In this document: positions 41,748 to 50,649 of the stretch, in pieces | Layout: every line of letters begins with the position of its first letter | Numbering within the stretch: position 1 is the stretch's first letter | Notes under the pieces: model-generated | Told to the model about the DNA's origin: nothing | The model's database searches: none | Seen by the model: only the letters and a program-made list of their open reading frames with translations | Assembly: GCF_042854845.1 (NCBI RefSeq) | Contig: NZ_AP031498.1 | Span: 4,030,001 to 4,094,000 of the forward strand | Reading direction: 5' to 3' | Length of the DNA: 64,000 bases | DNA from: Maricurvus nonylphenolicus | GTDB lineage: Bacteria; Pseudomonadota; Gammaproteobacteria; Pseudomonadales; Cellvibrionaceae | Made by a program: the position numbers and the translations under genes

Positions 41748-42926
41748 TTAACCAAAGACGCCCGAGGCCTTAAGCTCGGATATCTCGCTGTCACTTAAAT
41801 CTAACAGGCTTTGCAGACAATCGTTATCAGCACCTAACTCACTACCAATATGCTGGTAGGTGGGCTCAGCAGCAGAGAATTTGATCGCCGTACCTATTTG
41901 TTTCTGTGCACCACCACCGGGCACAGGCACGTCAACAATCATATCCCGCGCTTGAATCTGTGGATTCTCACAGGCTTCGGCAAAGGTTAATACAGGCTCT
42001 ACACAGGCATCCTTATCGGCGAACAAATCAGTCCACTCTTGCAAAGTCTTTTGTTTGATCGCCTCTGCCAGTGTTTGCTTAAAACGCTTCTGACTGTCCG
42101 TATCCTGTTGGCTACCCAAGGCCAGTAACTCTTCACCGCCAACCGTTAAACACAAACGTTTAAAGAAATGTGGTTCCAAACTACCTACCGACAGGTTGCG
42201 GTTATCGGCGGTTAGATAATAGTCATAGAATGTACCACCATTCAGCCAACCTTTTTCAAGCTGAGGTTCAACACCAGCCGCCAGATAGTCAGATCCAAAC
42301 ATGGCATTTAGTGTAAACGTAGCATCGGTCATGCTGATATCGATAGACTGGCCTTCACCGGTTAAATGACGGTGGTTAACAGCGGCTAATAAACCAATGA
42401 CGGCATGCATGGAACCGCCGGCGATATCGGCAATTTGAGTTCCCATTAAAGGCGTCGGTTGACCTTCACGACCTGAGTATCCATTAACGCCGGAAATGGA
42501 AATATAGTTGTTGTCGTGACCACCGCGATCACGATAGGGACCTGTTTGCCCATAACCGGTAATGGAGCAAAAGATCACTTTGGGGTTCACCGCTTTTAAC
42601 GCCTCGTAACCAATCCCCAAGCGGTCCAACACACCGGGACGAAATTGTTCGACGACGATATCGTATTCCTGCACCAGTTTTTTGACGATCTCGATAGCTT
42701 GCGGTTTTTTTAAATCCAAACCAATAGATTTTTTGCTGCGATTAAGCATGGCATGCTTGGTACTGGTGCCGTCAGCAAATGGAGCAAGCTCACGCACAAG
42801 GTCCGAGCGTCCCGGCGCCTCAACACGCAGTACATCTGCCCCCAAATCCGCCAACATCATGGTGGCAAACGGGCCTGGCAACAGGGTAGACAGATCCAGT
42901 ATCTTCAGATTATTTAATACACTCAT
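41748..42926 (-). CDS. Alpha-methylacyl-CoA racemase (class III CoA-transferase fold)
   Basis: A protein of 392 aa of the CaiB/BaiF fold. It has the racemase-specific GGHDNNYISISG (His137) rather than a plain CoA-transferase segment. Asp167 is in GTQIADIAGG and Glu251 is in LSVGSLEPHF. Their spacing (30 and 84 residues) matches His126, Asp156 and Glu241 of the mycobacterial racemase MCR. Such enzymes convert 2R- to 2S-methylacyl-CoA so that acyl-CoA dehydrogenase can act. This points to catabolism of methyl-branched acids such as pristanate-like or sterol side chains. Gene neighbours supply the remaining beta-oxidation steps. Confidence 0.82.
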   Translation of the reverse strand: MSVLNNLKILDLSTLLPGPFATMMLADLGADVLRVEAPGRSDLVRELAPFADGTSTKHAMLNRSKKSIGLDLKKPQAIEIVKKLVQEYDIVVEQFRPGVLDRLGIGYEALKAVNPKVIFCSITGYGQTGPYRDRGGHDNNYISISGVNGYSGREGQPTPLMGTQIADIAGGSMHAVIGLLAAVNHRHLTGEGQSIDISMTDATFTLNAMFGSDYLAAGVEPQLEKGWLNGGTFYDYYLTADNRNLSVGSLEPHFFKRLCLTVGGEELLALGSQQDTDSQKRFKQTLAEAIKQKTLQEWTDLFADKDACVEPVLTFAEACENPQIQARDMIVDVPVPGGGAQKQIGTAIKFSAAEPTYQHIGSELGADNDCLQSLLDLSDSEISELKASGVFG

Positions 42927-43058
42927 AGTTGACGCCCTAAAAGAAGTTTGAAAGCCAGTGACTTTCTATTATGCATCTACTATGACGATAAAAACCTGCT
43001 TTTTACACGTCAGAAGTCTACAAATGGGTTGTCGAAAATTCTCACCCGCTCTTAATCG

Positions 43059-44093
43059 TTATGAGCCATTACGCTTGAGGAATGCAATGGATTGCTGCAA
43101 AGCTTGCAATGCCTGCGGGCAAACACCACCCATGGAGATAAAACCGTGCATCATATTGGGATAATGTTTGTGCTCGACGCTAACACCCTGCTCCACTAAA
43201 CGCTTGGCGTAGAGGATATCGTCGTCACGTAGCGGGTCATAACCCACGCTGAGCAGGTAAGTAGGCGGCAAATCTGCAAGATCGTCTACCAATATCGGAT
43301 TGATGGCACTTAACTGCATATCGAGGTTAGAGCCCAAATAGTGACCAGAAAAGTAATCCATCATTTGCCGGGTTAGCAACATGCCGTCATTGGCTTGGCG
43401 ATAAGAGTCACTCTGACCGCGAAGATCCATCATTGGGTAAATTAACCATTGATAACCCGGTAACTGGCTAGGCTTAACACCCAAGGTAGGCAGTAGAGTC
43501 TGTTGACAAATCAAGGTTGCCAAATAGCCACCCGCACTGTCCCCACCAACACCCAGGCGCTGAGGATCAAGCTGTAAGGACTCGGCATTGCCGACAACCC
43601 AGTTCCAAGCCTGAATGGAATCTGTCACAGGCACAGGAAAAGGATGCTCCGGCGCGCAACGATAATCCACGGATACCAGTACAATACCTGCCTGGTGAGC
43701 CACCCAACGGCTGAAAATATCGTGACTGTCCAAGTCGCCAATAACACAGCCACCGCCATGGAAATACACCATCGCCGGGAAAGGCCCAGATGCGGGCAAA
43801 CTTTGTGGATAATAAATACGCAGTGAGCAGCTACTGCCATCCTCCAGGGTTACCGACTCATGACAGATACGTGCCATGGTTTGCCGATCGACATTAAAGG
43901 GTTGTTCCATTAAGCGGTAGGCTTTACGTACCTGCCTGGGTGGTTTGAGGTGTAAAGGAGGGAGCTTTCCTGCCATGGCCACCACTTTGGCCTGAGCTGC
44001 GGTTAAAGCATTGGGATCAGTATCGGCGGGTAATTTGCGCCATGCCCAACGGGTCAAACTCTGTACTATTCCCAATAACATATTGCTTCCCAC
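43059..44093 (-). CDS. Alpha/beta hydrolase, hormone-sensitive-lipase family
   Basis: An esterase of 344 aa. The oxyanion motif is YFHGGGCVIGD near 128-138, the nucleophile is in GVGGDSAGGYLA (near 205), the acid is in VGYDPLRDDDILYA (near 300), and the histidine is in PNMMHGFISMGG (near 325). These are the hallmarks of family IV esterases acting on short to medium acyl esters, mostly in the cytosol. The N-terminal cap (1-90) begins MGSNMLLGIVQSLTRW. It lies between the racemase and a Crp/Fnr regulator. Confidence 0.9.
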   Translation of the reverse strand: MGSNMLLGIVQSLTRWAWRKLPADTDPNALTAAQAKVVAMAGKLPPLHLKPPRQVRKAYRLMEQPFNVDRQTMARICHESVTLEDGSSCSLRIYYPQSLPASGPFPAMVYFHGGGCVIGDLDSHDIFSRWVAHQAGIVLVSVDYRCAPEHPFPVPVTDSIQAWNWVVGNAESLQLDPQRLGVGGDSAGGYLATLICQQTLLPTLGVKPSQLPGYQWLIYPMMDLRGQSDSYRQANDGMLLTRQMMDYFSGHYLGSNLDMQLSAINPILVDDLADLPPTYLLSVGYDPLRDDDILYAKRLVEQGVSVEHKHYPNMMHGFISMGGVCPQALQALQQSIAFLKRNGS

Positions 44094-44191
44094 TCCCCGG
44101 TTAGTCTGCTGCCAAACAAGCTAATGTAACGGGTCTCTAGTAGTACCATAAGGTCATATGCTGACACACCAGAATATTAGGGAAGAAGCTA

Positions 44192-44878
44192 TTAAGCCGT
44201 GGATAACGCTGTAATCGCCTCGGTAGACAAGAGGGTTAAGGCGCCATATTCGGATTTAACCCAGCCCTCTTCCTCCCAGCGCTTTAATGTCTTGTAAATG
44301 CTCTGGCGGGTAACCCCCAGCATGGCTCCCAGTTCTTCCTGGGCTACCTGCAGGCAAACGCCTTCGTCCTGCTGTACACCATAGGTGGAAGCCAGAAGCA
44401 AAATACGCTTGGCCAAACGTCGCTCGAAGCCATCGCGGGAAAAACCAGTCAACATCTCAATTACAATGCGGGTTCTGCGAGCCAGTAATAAGCTCATCGA
44501 CTTGTAGAGGATGGGGTGTTTATCCAGCAGCTCTTGCAGGGACTTAAAAGGAAAGGCGAGTAACTCCACCTCCGTTAACGCAGCAGCGCCATGGTGCATG
44601 GGCAAGCGATCAAAAAAGCCCGACTCGCCAAACAGTAACCCATTGCTCATGTAGGCCAGCACAAACTCGCGTCCCTCAGGCGTGGTTAGTCCTAGGCGCA
44701 TAGTGCCTTTCATTGCTGCGTAGACGGACGTGGTCCGCTGCCCTTGTGAGTAGAGGGTTTGCCCAGGCTCCAGGGTTATGGTCTGGGCCAGGTCCAGCAT
44801 CTGCTCAACCACTTCCCTATCCAAATCGGCAAAACCTGGATTGTTCAATAACAGTGGATAGTCGTCGATGCTGGCCAT
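44192..44878 (-). CDS. Crp/Fnr-family transcriptional regulator
   Basis: A protein of 228 aa. A cyclic-nucleotide-binding-like domain (about 15-120) has EPGQTLYSQGQRTTSVYAAMKGTMRL, then a dimer helix. The C-terminal Crp helix-turn-helix reads VAQEELGAMLGVTRQSIYKTLKRWEEEGWV (about 180-210). No N-terminal cysteine cluster is present, so it is not an Fe-S FNR. The ligand is uncertain. It lies 28 bp after the crotonase gene and may be co-transcribed with it. Confidence 0.9.
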   Translation of the reverse strand: MASIDDYPLLLNNPGFADLDREVVEQMLDLAQTITLEPGQTLYSQGQRTTSVYAAMKGTMRLGLTTPEGREFVLAYMSNGLLFGESGFFDRLPMHHGAAALTEVELLAFPFKSLQELLDKHPILYKSMSLLLARRTRIVIEMLTGFSRDGFERRLAKRILLLASTYGVQQDEGVCLQVAQEELGAMLGVTRQSIYKTLKRWEEEGWVKSEYGALTLLSTEAITALSTA

Positions 44879-44906
44879 AGGGGCTGGTTACCTTAGTATT
44901 ACCATA

Positions 44907-45683
44907 TTATTTGAACTCGCCATGCCTGCCTGCACCATCAGCAAAACGCTGGGCGCCATGCACGGCCTCTTTATGGACTACAGGATACCCACCTGCGCCC
45001 TCTCTCACCAGCCCTTCTGCCACATCATAATCCCACTGGTGATAGGCAGAGGTGCGATCCGCGCGTAAACAGGCCTGAGGGAATTCTGCGATCTGCTCTG
45101 CCAGCTTTACAGCCTCAGTTACGGCGGCACCCTCCTCGACGACGCGGTTAGCCAAACCAATATGCAAGGCTTCTTCTGCATCCACAGGGCGACCGGTGAG
45201 AATCAGATCCATAGCCCTACTTTGGCCTATCAGGCGCGGCAGTCTTACCGTACCGCCGTCAATCAGGGGCACGCCCCAGCGGCGGCAGAACACACCAAAG
45301 GTCGCTGATTTTTCCATCACCCGCATATCGCACATAACGGCCAGCTCCAGGCCACCGGCAACGGCGTAACCAGACACGGCGGCAATCACCGGTTTGCTGA
45401 ACATCATACGTGAAGGCCCCATAGGGCCTGGACCTACACCTTCAGCATCCACTTCATTGCGTAACTCTGGGTCACTAATGGCTTTTAAATCGGCACCGGC
45501 ACAGAAGTTACCACCCGCACCGGCCAACACCGCTACACACAGATCATCATTCGCTTCAAAGGCTTTAAAGGCATCGCGCAGGGCATCGGCGGTTGGGCGG
45601 TCAACGGCATTGCGTTTTTCGGGACGGTTGATGGTGATTACACAAACCTTACCAATATGCTCGACCAATACGGGATTGCTCAT
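44907..45683 (-). CDS. Crotonase-family (enoyl-CoA hydratase-like) protein
   Basis: A protein of 258 aa from the ATG at 45683, preceded by GAGAGAAG; a GTG at 45698 is the only other option. The oxyanion region is AGAGGNFCAGADLKAI near 62 and AVSGYAVAGGLELAVMCDMRV near 105. Aligned with rat mitochondrial hydratase, one catalytic Glu position is Cys (FGVFCRRWG) and the other is Asp (AMDLILTG). True hydratase activity is therefore doubtful; this RRWGVPLIDGGT subgroup is widespread and poorly defined. It follows a terminator after the alcohol dehydrogenase gene. Confidence 0.85.
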   Translation of the reverse strand: MSNPVLVEHIGKVCVITINRPEKRNAVDRPTADALRDAFKAFEANDDLCVAVLAGAGGNFCAGADLKAISDPELRNEVDAEGVGPGPMGPSRMMFSKPVIAAVSGYAVAGGLELAVMCDMRVMEKSATFGVFCRRWGVPLIDGGTVRLPRLIGQSRAMDLILTGRPVDAEEALHIGLANRVVEEGAAVTEAVKLAEQIAEFPQACLRADRTSAYHQWDYDVAEGLVREGAGGYPVVHKEAVHGAQRFADGAGRHGEFK

Positions 45684-45748
45684 AGCTTCTCTCTCCACAC
45701 TTTTCTTTATTTATTCAATCTAAGGCTAACACCTTTCTATAGGCAAAA

Positions 45749-45778
45749 AAAAAGCAGGCTCAAAAGAGCCTGCTTTTT
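45749..45778 (-). terminator. Bidirectional terminator after alcohol dehydrogenase
   Basis: A stem of about 13 bp, AAAAAGCAGGCTC/GAGCCTGCTTTTTT, with an AAAA loop, flanked by A- and T-runs. It ends the aldehyde/alcohol dehydrogenase transcript. Confidence 0.9.
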
Positions 45779-45813
45779 TGTCAGCATCAGCCTAGGATAA
45801 TCATTCAGGATGA

Positions 45814-47013
45814 TTAGCCGACGGCTTTCAGCGCTATCTGCTCAATTCTATCCACAGGGATTGGGTAGAACATGGCCGCAGGGTCACTGGCAATGGCTTC
45901 GATAATCTTGGCCAGGTCTTCAGCTTTTGCCCCCCAACGGGAGAAGTCTGTGGCACAATCAATCTGGTGCTGTAACTGTCGCAGTTTGGCCACCACATCC
46001 AACACCAGTGCTTCACCACTATTACCTGTTGGCTGCATATTCAACGCCTGCGCCAAGCGCTCGGCATTGGGTGCGTAAAACTCCGGCAGCACTTCCATAA
46101 TGATCGGCAGCAATACTGCATTCGCATCCCCATGGGGGATATGGTAGAGCGCACCAAAGGCATGGGCACAGTTATGCACAGGGATGGCATTCAGCGCCAT
46201 CACAAAGGCATCAATGGCCATGGTACTGGCTTCCATCATGTTCTGACGAGCATCGATATTTTTTCCATTGGCCACAGCCTCTGGCAGGTTTTTCTCGATC
46301 AATTGCGCCGCCAGAATACTGCGGGAATCGGTAAAGTTATTGGCTACTGGCGAGGCTACCGCTTCCAATGCATGGGTCAATGCATCCATACCCGTTGAGG
46401 CGGTTAAACCCGCAGGCAATCCCAGAGCAAGCTGTGGATCGAGTACGGCCATATCAGCTTCAATAAAAGGCGCAGCCAAGTTGACTTTAATACCCAACGC
46501 TTCGTTATAGAACACGGCGGCGGGTGATACTTCCGCCCCCGTACCCGAAGTTGTCGGTACGGCGATATGGGGAATAAAGGAATGCTGCGCTTTAGGCCAG
46601 GACTCCAACTTAATACCACCCAGCAATGCATCTTCAATGCCTTGCGCTTTGTGATGCAGCGCATACTTAACACCCTTGGCTGCATCCATCACACTACCAC
46701 CGCCAACGGCCAGAATGGCATCTGCCGCTATTTCACGGGCGTAGGCCAGAGCTGCATTCACCGAGGTAAAACCTGCATCGGGAGAAATCTCATCATAGAC
46801 GCCCGCTAACACAGGATTATTGCCCGACTGCATGTTATCGAACACGCGGATAATTTTATCTACCACACCCACCTGCTTAAGGCCCTGATCACTTAACAGT
46901 AAAACGCGTTTGGCATTCATACCGTCAAACAAGGCGGGTAAACGAATAATGCTACCTGCACCACTGTGGACAGCTGTGCGCAGGTTGTATTGGAAATAAC
47001 CGGTACTAGACAT
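45814..47013 (-). CDS. Iron-containing alcohol dehydrogenase
   Basis: A group III alcohol dehydrogenase of 399 aa. The NAD(P)-binding GGGSVMDAAKGVKY is at 104-117, followed by VPTTSGTGAEVSPAAVF (152-168). The metal-binding part is AIPVHNCAHAFGALYHIPHGDANAVLLP near 275-302, whose histidines bind Fe2+. It oxidises a primary alcohol or reduces an aldehyde in the cytosol. It is 21 bp downstream of an aldehyde dehydrogenase gene, so together they could take an alcohol to a carboxylate. It has a strong terminator behind it. Confidence 0.93.
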   Translation of the reverse strand: MSSTGYFQYNLRTAVHSGAGSIIRLPALFDGMNAKRVLLLSDQGLKQVGVVDKIIRVFDNMQSGNNPVLAGVYDEISPDAGFTSVNAALAYAREIAADAILAVGGGSVMDAAKGVKYALHHKAQGIEDALLGGIKLESWPKAQHSFIPHIAVPTTSGTGAEVSPAAVFYNEALGIKVNLAAPFIEADMAVLDPQLALGLPAGLTASTGMDALTHALEAVASPVANNFTDSRSILAAQLIEKNLPEAVANGKNIDARQNMMEASTMAIDAFVMALNAIPVHNCAHAFGALYHIPHGDANAVLLPIIMEVLPEFYAPNAERLAQALNMQPTGNSGEALVLDVVAKLRQLQHQIDCATDFSRWGAKAEDLAKIIEAIASDPAAMFYPIPVDRIEQIALKAVG

Positions 47014-47034
47014 GTTTATAAATCCTCTCTGCGC

Positions 47035-48564
47035 TTAGGCTTGACCCAAGGTGGTGTGAACAATGTGGTGTAAACGCTTTTTCGCGGGCTCGCGTTCAAA
47101 CGAGGTAGAAACCGCTTTGGTCTCTACGTAGGAGTCGATACTGTATTTACCAAACTCACGCCCATAACCACTTTGTTTATAACCACCGAAAGGAGCATCG
47201 GTACGCATCATATGCCAGTCATTAATCCACACAGAACCCGCGCGCAGATCACGGGCAATTTCCTGAGCCAACACCAGATCCGTAGTCCAGACACCCGCTG
47301 ACAATCCATAGTCATTGTCGTTAGCCATAGCAATGGCTTCATCGAGAGAACGGTATTTGATCACAGAGAGCACCGGTCCAAAGATTTCTTCACGGGCAAC
47401 TTTCATATCGTTGGTCACATCAGCCAATACGGTTGGCTGAACAAAGAAGCCGCCTTCACAACCTTCAACATCGGCGCGCTCACCACCACAGGCGACGCGT
47501 GCACCTTCATCGCGAGCAGACTGGATATAATCCATGACACTGTGGAAATGCGATTCGGTGGACATGGGGCCCATACCGGTCGCCGGATCAATCGGGTTAC
47601 CCACAATCATACGGCTGGATACTTCGACCAGCTTATCTAGCAGCGCATCGTAAATATCTTCATGCACTAACAAACGCGTACCTGATTCACAGGCCTGCCC
47701 AGCATTCATATACACACCCCACAGGGCGCCGTAGGCCACATTTTCCAACTGGGCATCTGGCAATACGATACCAGGGCCTTTACCACCCAGCTCCAGCGTG
47801 CAGCGCTTCATGGTTACCGCACAATTTTGTTGTACGTGCTTACCAATGGCGGTAGAACCGGTGAAGGAAATCTTATCCACATCTTTGTGCAAGCTCAGCG
47901 CTTCACCCACTTTGGAACCGGAACCAACAACAATATTCAGTACACCTTTCGGCAATACACTTTGCAGCAGTTCCACCAAACGAACACTTGAAGTCGGCGT
48001 AATCTCAGCAGGTTTCAAAACGATGGTATTGCCCGCCGCCAAGGCTGGCGCGACCTTCATAGCCAATAACAGCAGCGGAAAGTTCCAGGCGGTAATCAAA
48101 CCACAGACGCCAATGGGCTCTTTCCATACCTGGGAGTGCACCTGCTCTGGCAGCGGACGCGTCGGCAGGTTGGTGACAAAGGGGTACTCTTTAACTTCTT
48201 CCGCCAGATTCATAAACAAATCGGCAACAGCGGGAATATCCATACCGGCGATGCGGTTTAGGGTTCCCCCGGAGCAGGTGATCTCCAGCAGAGCCAATTC
48301 CTGTGCATTTTCCATAATCACACTGGCACAGGCGTACAGAATTTTGGAGCGCTCTGCCGGCGGCATGCGGCGCCAAGCCTTATCCGCAAAGGCCGTTTTG
48401 GCACAGGCTACCGCCTGGTCCACATCGGCTTCGTTGCCCATAGCAACCTGCCCCACCGTTTCACCGGTGGCGGGGTTAATCACATCGCGGTATTCACCGC
48501 TGCTGGGCTCACAGCGCTCACCGTTAATAATTAACGGATAGCGTGGCATCTCACTGGATGACAT
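47035..48564 (-). CDS. NAD(P)-dependent aldehyde dehydrogenase
   Basis: An ALDH of 509 aa with all catalytic residues: Asn161 in TAWNFP, the cofactor loop FTGSTAIGKHV (about 234-244), Glu258 in LELGGKGPG and nucleophile Cys292 in NAGQACESG. It converts an aldehyde to a carboxylate; the chain-length preference is unknown. It is first in a two-gene operon with the iron alcohol dehydrogenase. The AraC-type gene upstream on the same strand may be its activator. Confidence 0.94.
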   Translation of the reverse strand: MSSSEMPRYPLIINGERCEPSSGEYRDVINPATGETVGQVAMGNEADVDQAVACAKTAFADKAWRRMPPAERSKILYACASVIMENAQELALLEITCSGGTLNRIAGMDIPAVADLFMNLAEEVKEYPFVTNLPTRPLPEQVHSQVWKEPIGVCGLITAWNFPLLLLAMKVAPALAAGNTIVLKPAEITPTSSVRLVELLQSVLPKGVLNIVVGSGSKVGEALSLHKDVDKISFTGSTAIGKHVQQNCAVTMKRCTLELGGKGPGIVLPDAQLENVAYGALWGVYMNAGQACESGTRLLVHEDIYDALLDKLVEVSSRMIVGNPIDPATGMGPMSTESHFHSVMDYIQSARDEGARVACGGERADVEGCEGGFFVQPTVLADVTNDMKVAREEIFGPVLSVIKYRSLDEAIAMANDNDYGLSAGVWTTDLVLAQEIARDLRAGSVWINDWHMMRTDAPFGGYKQSGYGREFGKYSIDSYVETKAVSTSFEREPAKKRLHHIVHTTLGQA

Positions 48565-48632
48565 AGACTCTCTCCCTTTATTTTGAAAAGGCTTTACCGA
48601 AAAGGTATGTATTATTTTTTACTCTCGAGAAT

Positions 48633-48638
48633 CATTAT
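48633..48638 (-). promoter_or_regulatory. -10 element before the aldehyde dehydrogenase operon
   Basis: A perfect minus-strand TATAAT about 70 bp before the ATG, without a recognisable -35 at 16-18 bp. That is typical of an activator-dependent promoter, in keeping with the AraC gene upstream. Confidence 0.4.
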
Positions 48639-48796
48639 AAGCAGGGAGTTTTTGAAAGGTCTTATCCCCACGCGACAGATCAACGCCTGATAAGGCTATT
48701 TAGTGCTTCTGAGGAATAGCGTTGGATAGATATATCCATACAAAAGGAATTGAACGCCAATAGGGTATATATGACAGATTCAGATGAATTCTGAAA

Positions 48797-49816
48797 TCAG
48801 CTTTTGGCTTGCAAACGATACTCAGCCGGACTGACCCCGGTCCATTGCTTAAAGGCACGGGTGAAGGACGCGGGTTCAACGAAGCCCAACAGCTGGCCGA
48901 TTTCGGCAATACTGAGATTTTCGTGCATTAATTTATCGATCGCCAGGTCACGCCGCAGCATATCTTTAATTTGTTGATAGCTGGTGTTTTCCGCTTGCAG
49001 TTTGCGTCGCAGGGTCTGCGGGCTGACACACAACTGTGAGGCCACTTGGCTAAAATCAGGAAAGCCATCGCCGGCGCGTTGTTGGCGTAACACCAAACCT
49101 TTGATTTGGGCGGTATAACTATCATCGGTACCCGGAATCACCATTACATCAGCGGGTGAGCGCTGCAAGTAACTATTTATTTCTTCCATATTACGAATCA
49201 GCGGCCACTTTAAAGCTTCTTTACCAAACACAAGCATATTGTGGGGCTGATCAAACTCATGACTACAGGGAAACAAGTGCTTGTAACTTAAGTGATAGTG
49301 TTTGGGTTTGCTATAGGCAAAGGTGGCGTGATGTAAATGTAATTTCTTACCGGTAATCCAGCAAAAGAAGCGATGAAAACACACTAACAGGAATTCAGCC
49401 AGATAATCGTCCTTGTCGAACTCCGGGTGTATAAGGTCCACATAAAAGCGAACATCGCGTTCGCCGATTTCGAAATCGAAATGGATGTCATCACGGGTGA
49501 CATTATAAAAGCGGCAGACTTCCTTGATCAGTGCCTGCAAGCGATCGAACTGGCCGACATAACGCACCAGCAGGGCAAACAGTCCAGGCTTGCAGCGGGT
49601 TGGTGTTAGCCCCCAATATTCATCGTCCACTTCCTGCCAGATACGCTGACACAGGGCGACAAATTGTTCGGCATGGGCCATACCATCTTCCTGAAAATAT
49701 ACCTCAGGCGATATTCCCAAATCCGCCAATATCGGTAACGGATCTCCACCATTATCAACGATGTGCCGCATCAACACACGCAGGTAGTGACTGGGAACGG
49801 TAATTAGGTTGGCCAT
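48797..49816 (-). CDS. AraC-family regulator, PF12625-type
   Basis: A protein of 339 aa. The sensor domain has HYLRVLMRHIVDNGGDPLPILADLGIS (8-34) and LCQRIWQEVDDEYWGLTPTRCKPGLF near 50-75. The C-terminal AraC domain has FSQVASQLCVSPQTLRRKLQAENTSYQQIKD and SIAEIGQLLGFVEPASFTRAFKQWTGVSPAEYR. It resembles regulators of alcohol, fatty-acid or sterol catabolic genes. It is upstream of, and on the same strand as, the aldehyde/alcohol dehydrogenase pair, which is its likeliest target. Confidence 0.9.
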   Translation of the reverse strand: MANLITVPSHYLRVLMRHIVDNGGDPLPILADLGISPEVYFQEDGMAHAEQFVALCQRIWQEVDDEYWGLTPTRCKPGLFALLVRYVGQFDRLQALIKEVCRFYNVTRDDIHFDFEIGERDVRFYVDLIHPEFDKDDYLAEFLLVCFHRFFCWITGKKLHLHHATFAYSKPKHYHLSYKHLFPCSHEFDQPHNMLVFGKEALKWPLIRNMEEINSYLQRSPADVMVIPGTDDSYTAQIKGLVLRQQRAGDGFPDFSQVASQLCVSPQTLRRKLQAENTSYQQIKDMLRRDLAIDKLMHENLSIAEIGQLLGFVEPASFTRAFKQWTGVSPAEYRLQAKS

Positions 49817-49857
49817 AAAAACAGGATACTACTGCCGCCAATGCAATCCAAGCCGAA

Positions 49858-50553
49858 TCATTCAGCGAATGAGACGGTATCCGCCAGACTCGCTCGGGGA
49901 GTACGTGTTTTGTTGGCCGCAACAGACTCATCTTCATAACCAAAGGACAAGCCAACCAAAAGGCCAATATCATCGGGAATATTCAACGCCGCTTTAACCG
50001 GTTTCGGATAATACGCCAGCGCCCCCTGAGCACAGCTGGCAATACCGTGGGCACTCATAATCAGCATTAACGTCTGCAAGTAAATGCCCACATCCAGACC
50101 ATTGACGATATCAAAGTCCATGGGCATACCGATAAATGCAACGTGCGGTGCATCAAAAAATTGATAGTTACGCAGCAAGGCACCCTGACGTGCAGGTTTG
50201 TCGTTACGGGCAATCCCCATATTGTCGTAGAGCGCTACGGCACAATCTACCTGACGCTTGCGGTACTCGCCCTTAAAATCACCAAAATAGTTAAATGCCA
50301 ACTCCTGGGGTGCGCCAGACATAACACATTCAACCAGGTCATTGCGTAATTTATCGCAGGCCTCACCGGAGGCGACATAGGTTTTCCAGGGCTGGGTATT
50401 GCAATTGGATGGCGATAATTGAGCCATTTCAAAAATATGGGTCAGTAAGTCCTTATCAATCTGCCGATCGGTAAATCCACGCACGGAACGGCGACTCTGT
50501 AGCACTTCACCCAGAGAGGTAGAATTAAGAATTTCATCAAACTGTTCAGCCAC
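49858..50553 (-). CDS. Nitroreductase-family flavoprotein
   Basis: A protein of 231 aa. RRSVRGFTDRQID near 17-29 binds FMN phosphate, QLSPSNCNTQPWKTYVASG near 45-63 is the family core, and HGIASCAQGALAYYPKPVKAALNIPDD near 170-196 is the second FMN site. Such enzymes reduce nitroaromatics, quinones or enoates with NAD(P)H. The role in this neighbourhood is unknown. Confidence 0.92.
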   Translation of the reverse strand: MAEQFDEILNSTSLGEVLQSRRSVRGFTDRQIDKDLLTHIFEMAQLSPSNCNTQPWKTYVASGEACDKLRNDLVECVMSGAPQELAFNYFGDFKGEYRKRQVDCAVALYDNMGIARNDKPARQGALLRNYQFFDAPHVAFIGMPMDFDIVNGLDVGIYLQTLMLIMSAHGIASCAQGALAYYPKPVKAALNIPDDIGLLVGLSFGYEDESVAANKTRTPRASLADTVSFAE

Positions 50554-50608
50554 GGGTTTGGCCTCCGTATAGTCTGCCTGTCATATTTTGAGGGCTATTG
50601 TAATACAG

Positions 50609-50634
50609 AAAAGGCCAGCAAATGCTGGCCTTTT
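50609..50634 (-). terminator. Terminator after acyl-CoA dehydrogenase
   Basis: A perfect 12-bp stem AAAAGGCCAGCA/TGCTGGCCTTTT with an AA loop, 15 bp past the acyl-CoA dehydrogenase stop. Confidence 0.88.
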
Positions 50635-50649
50635 CGACAAAGACGACCG

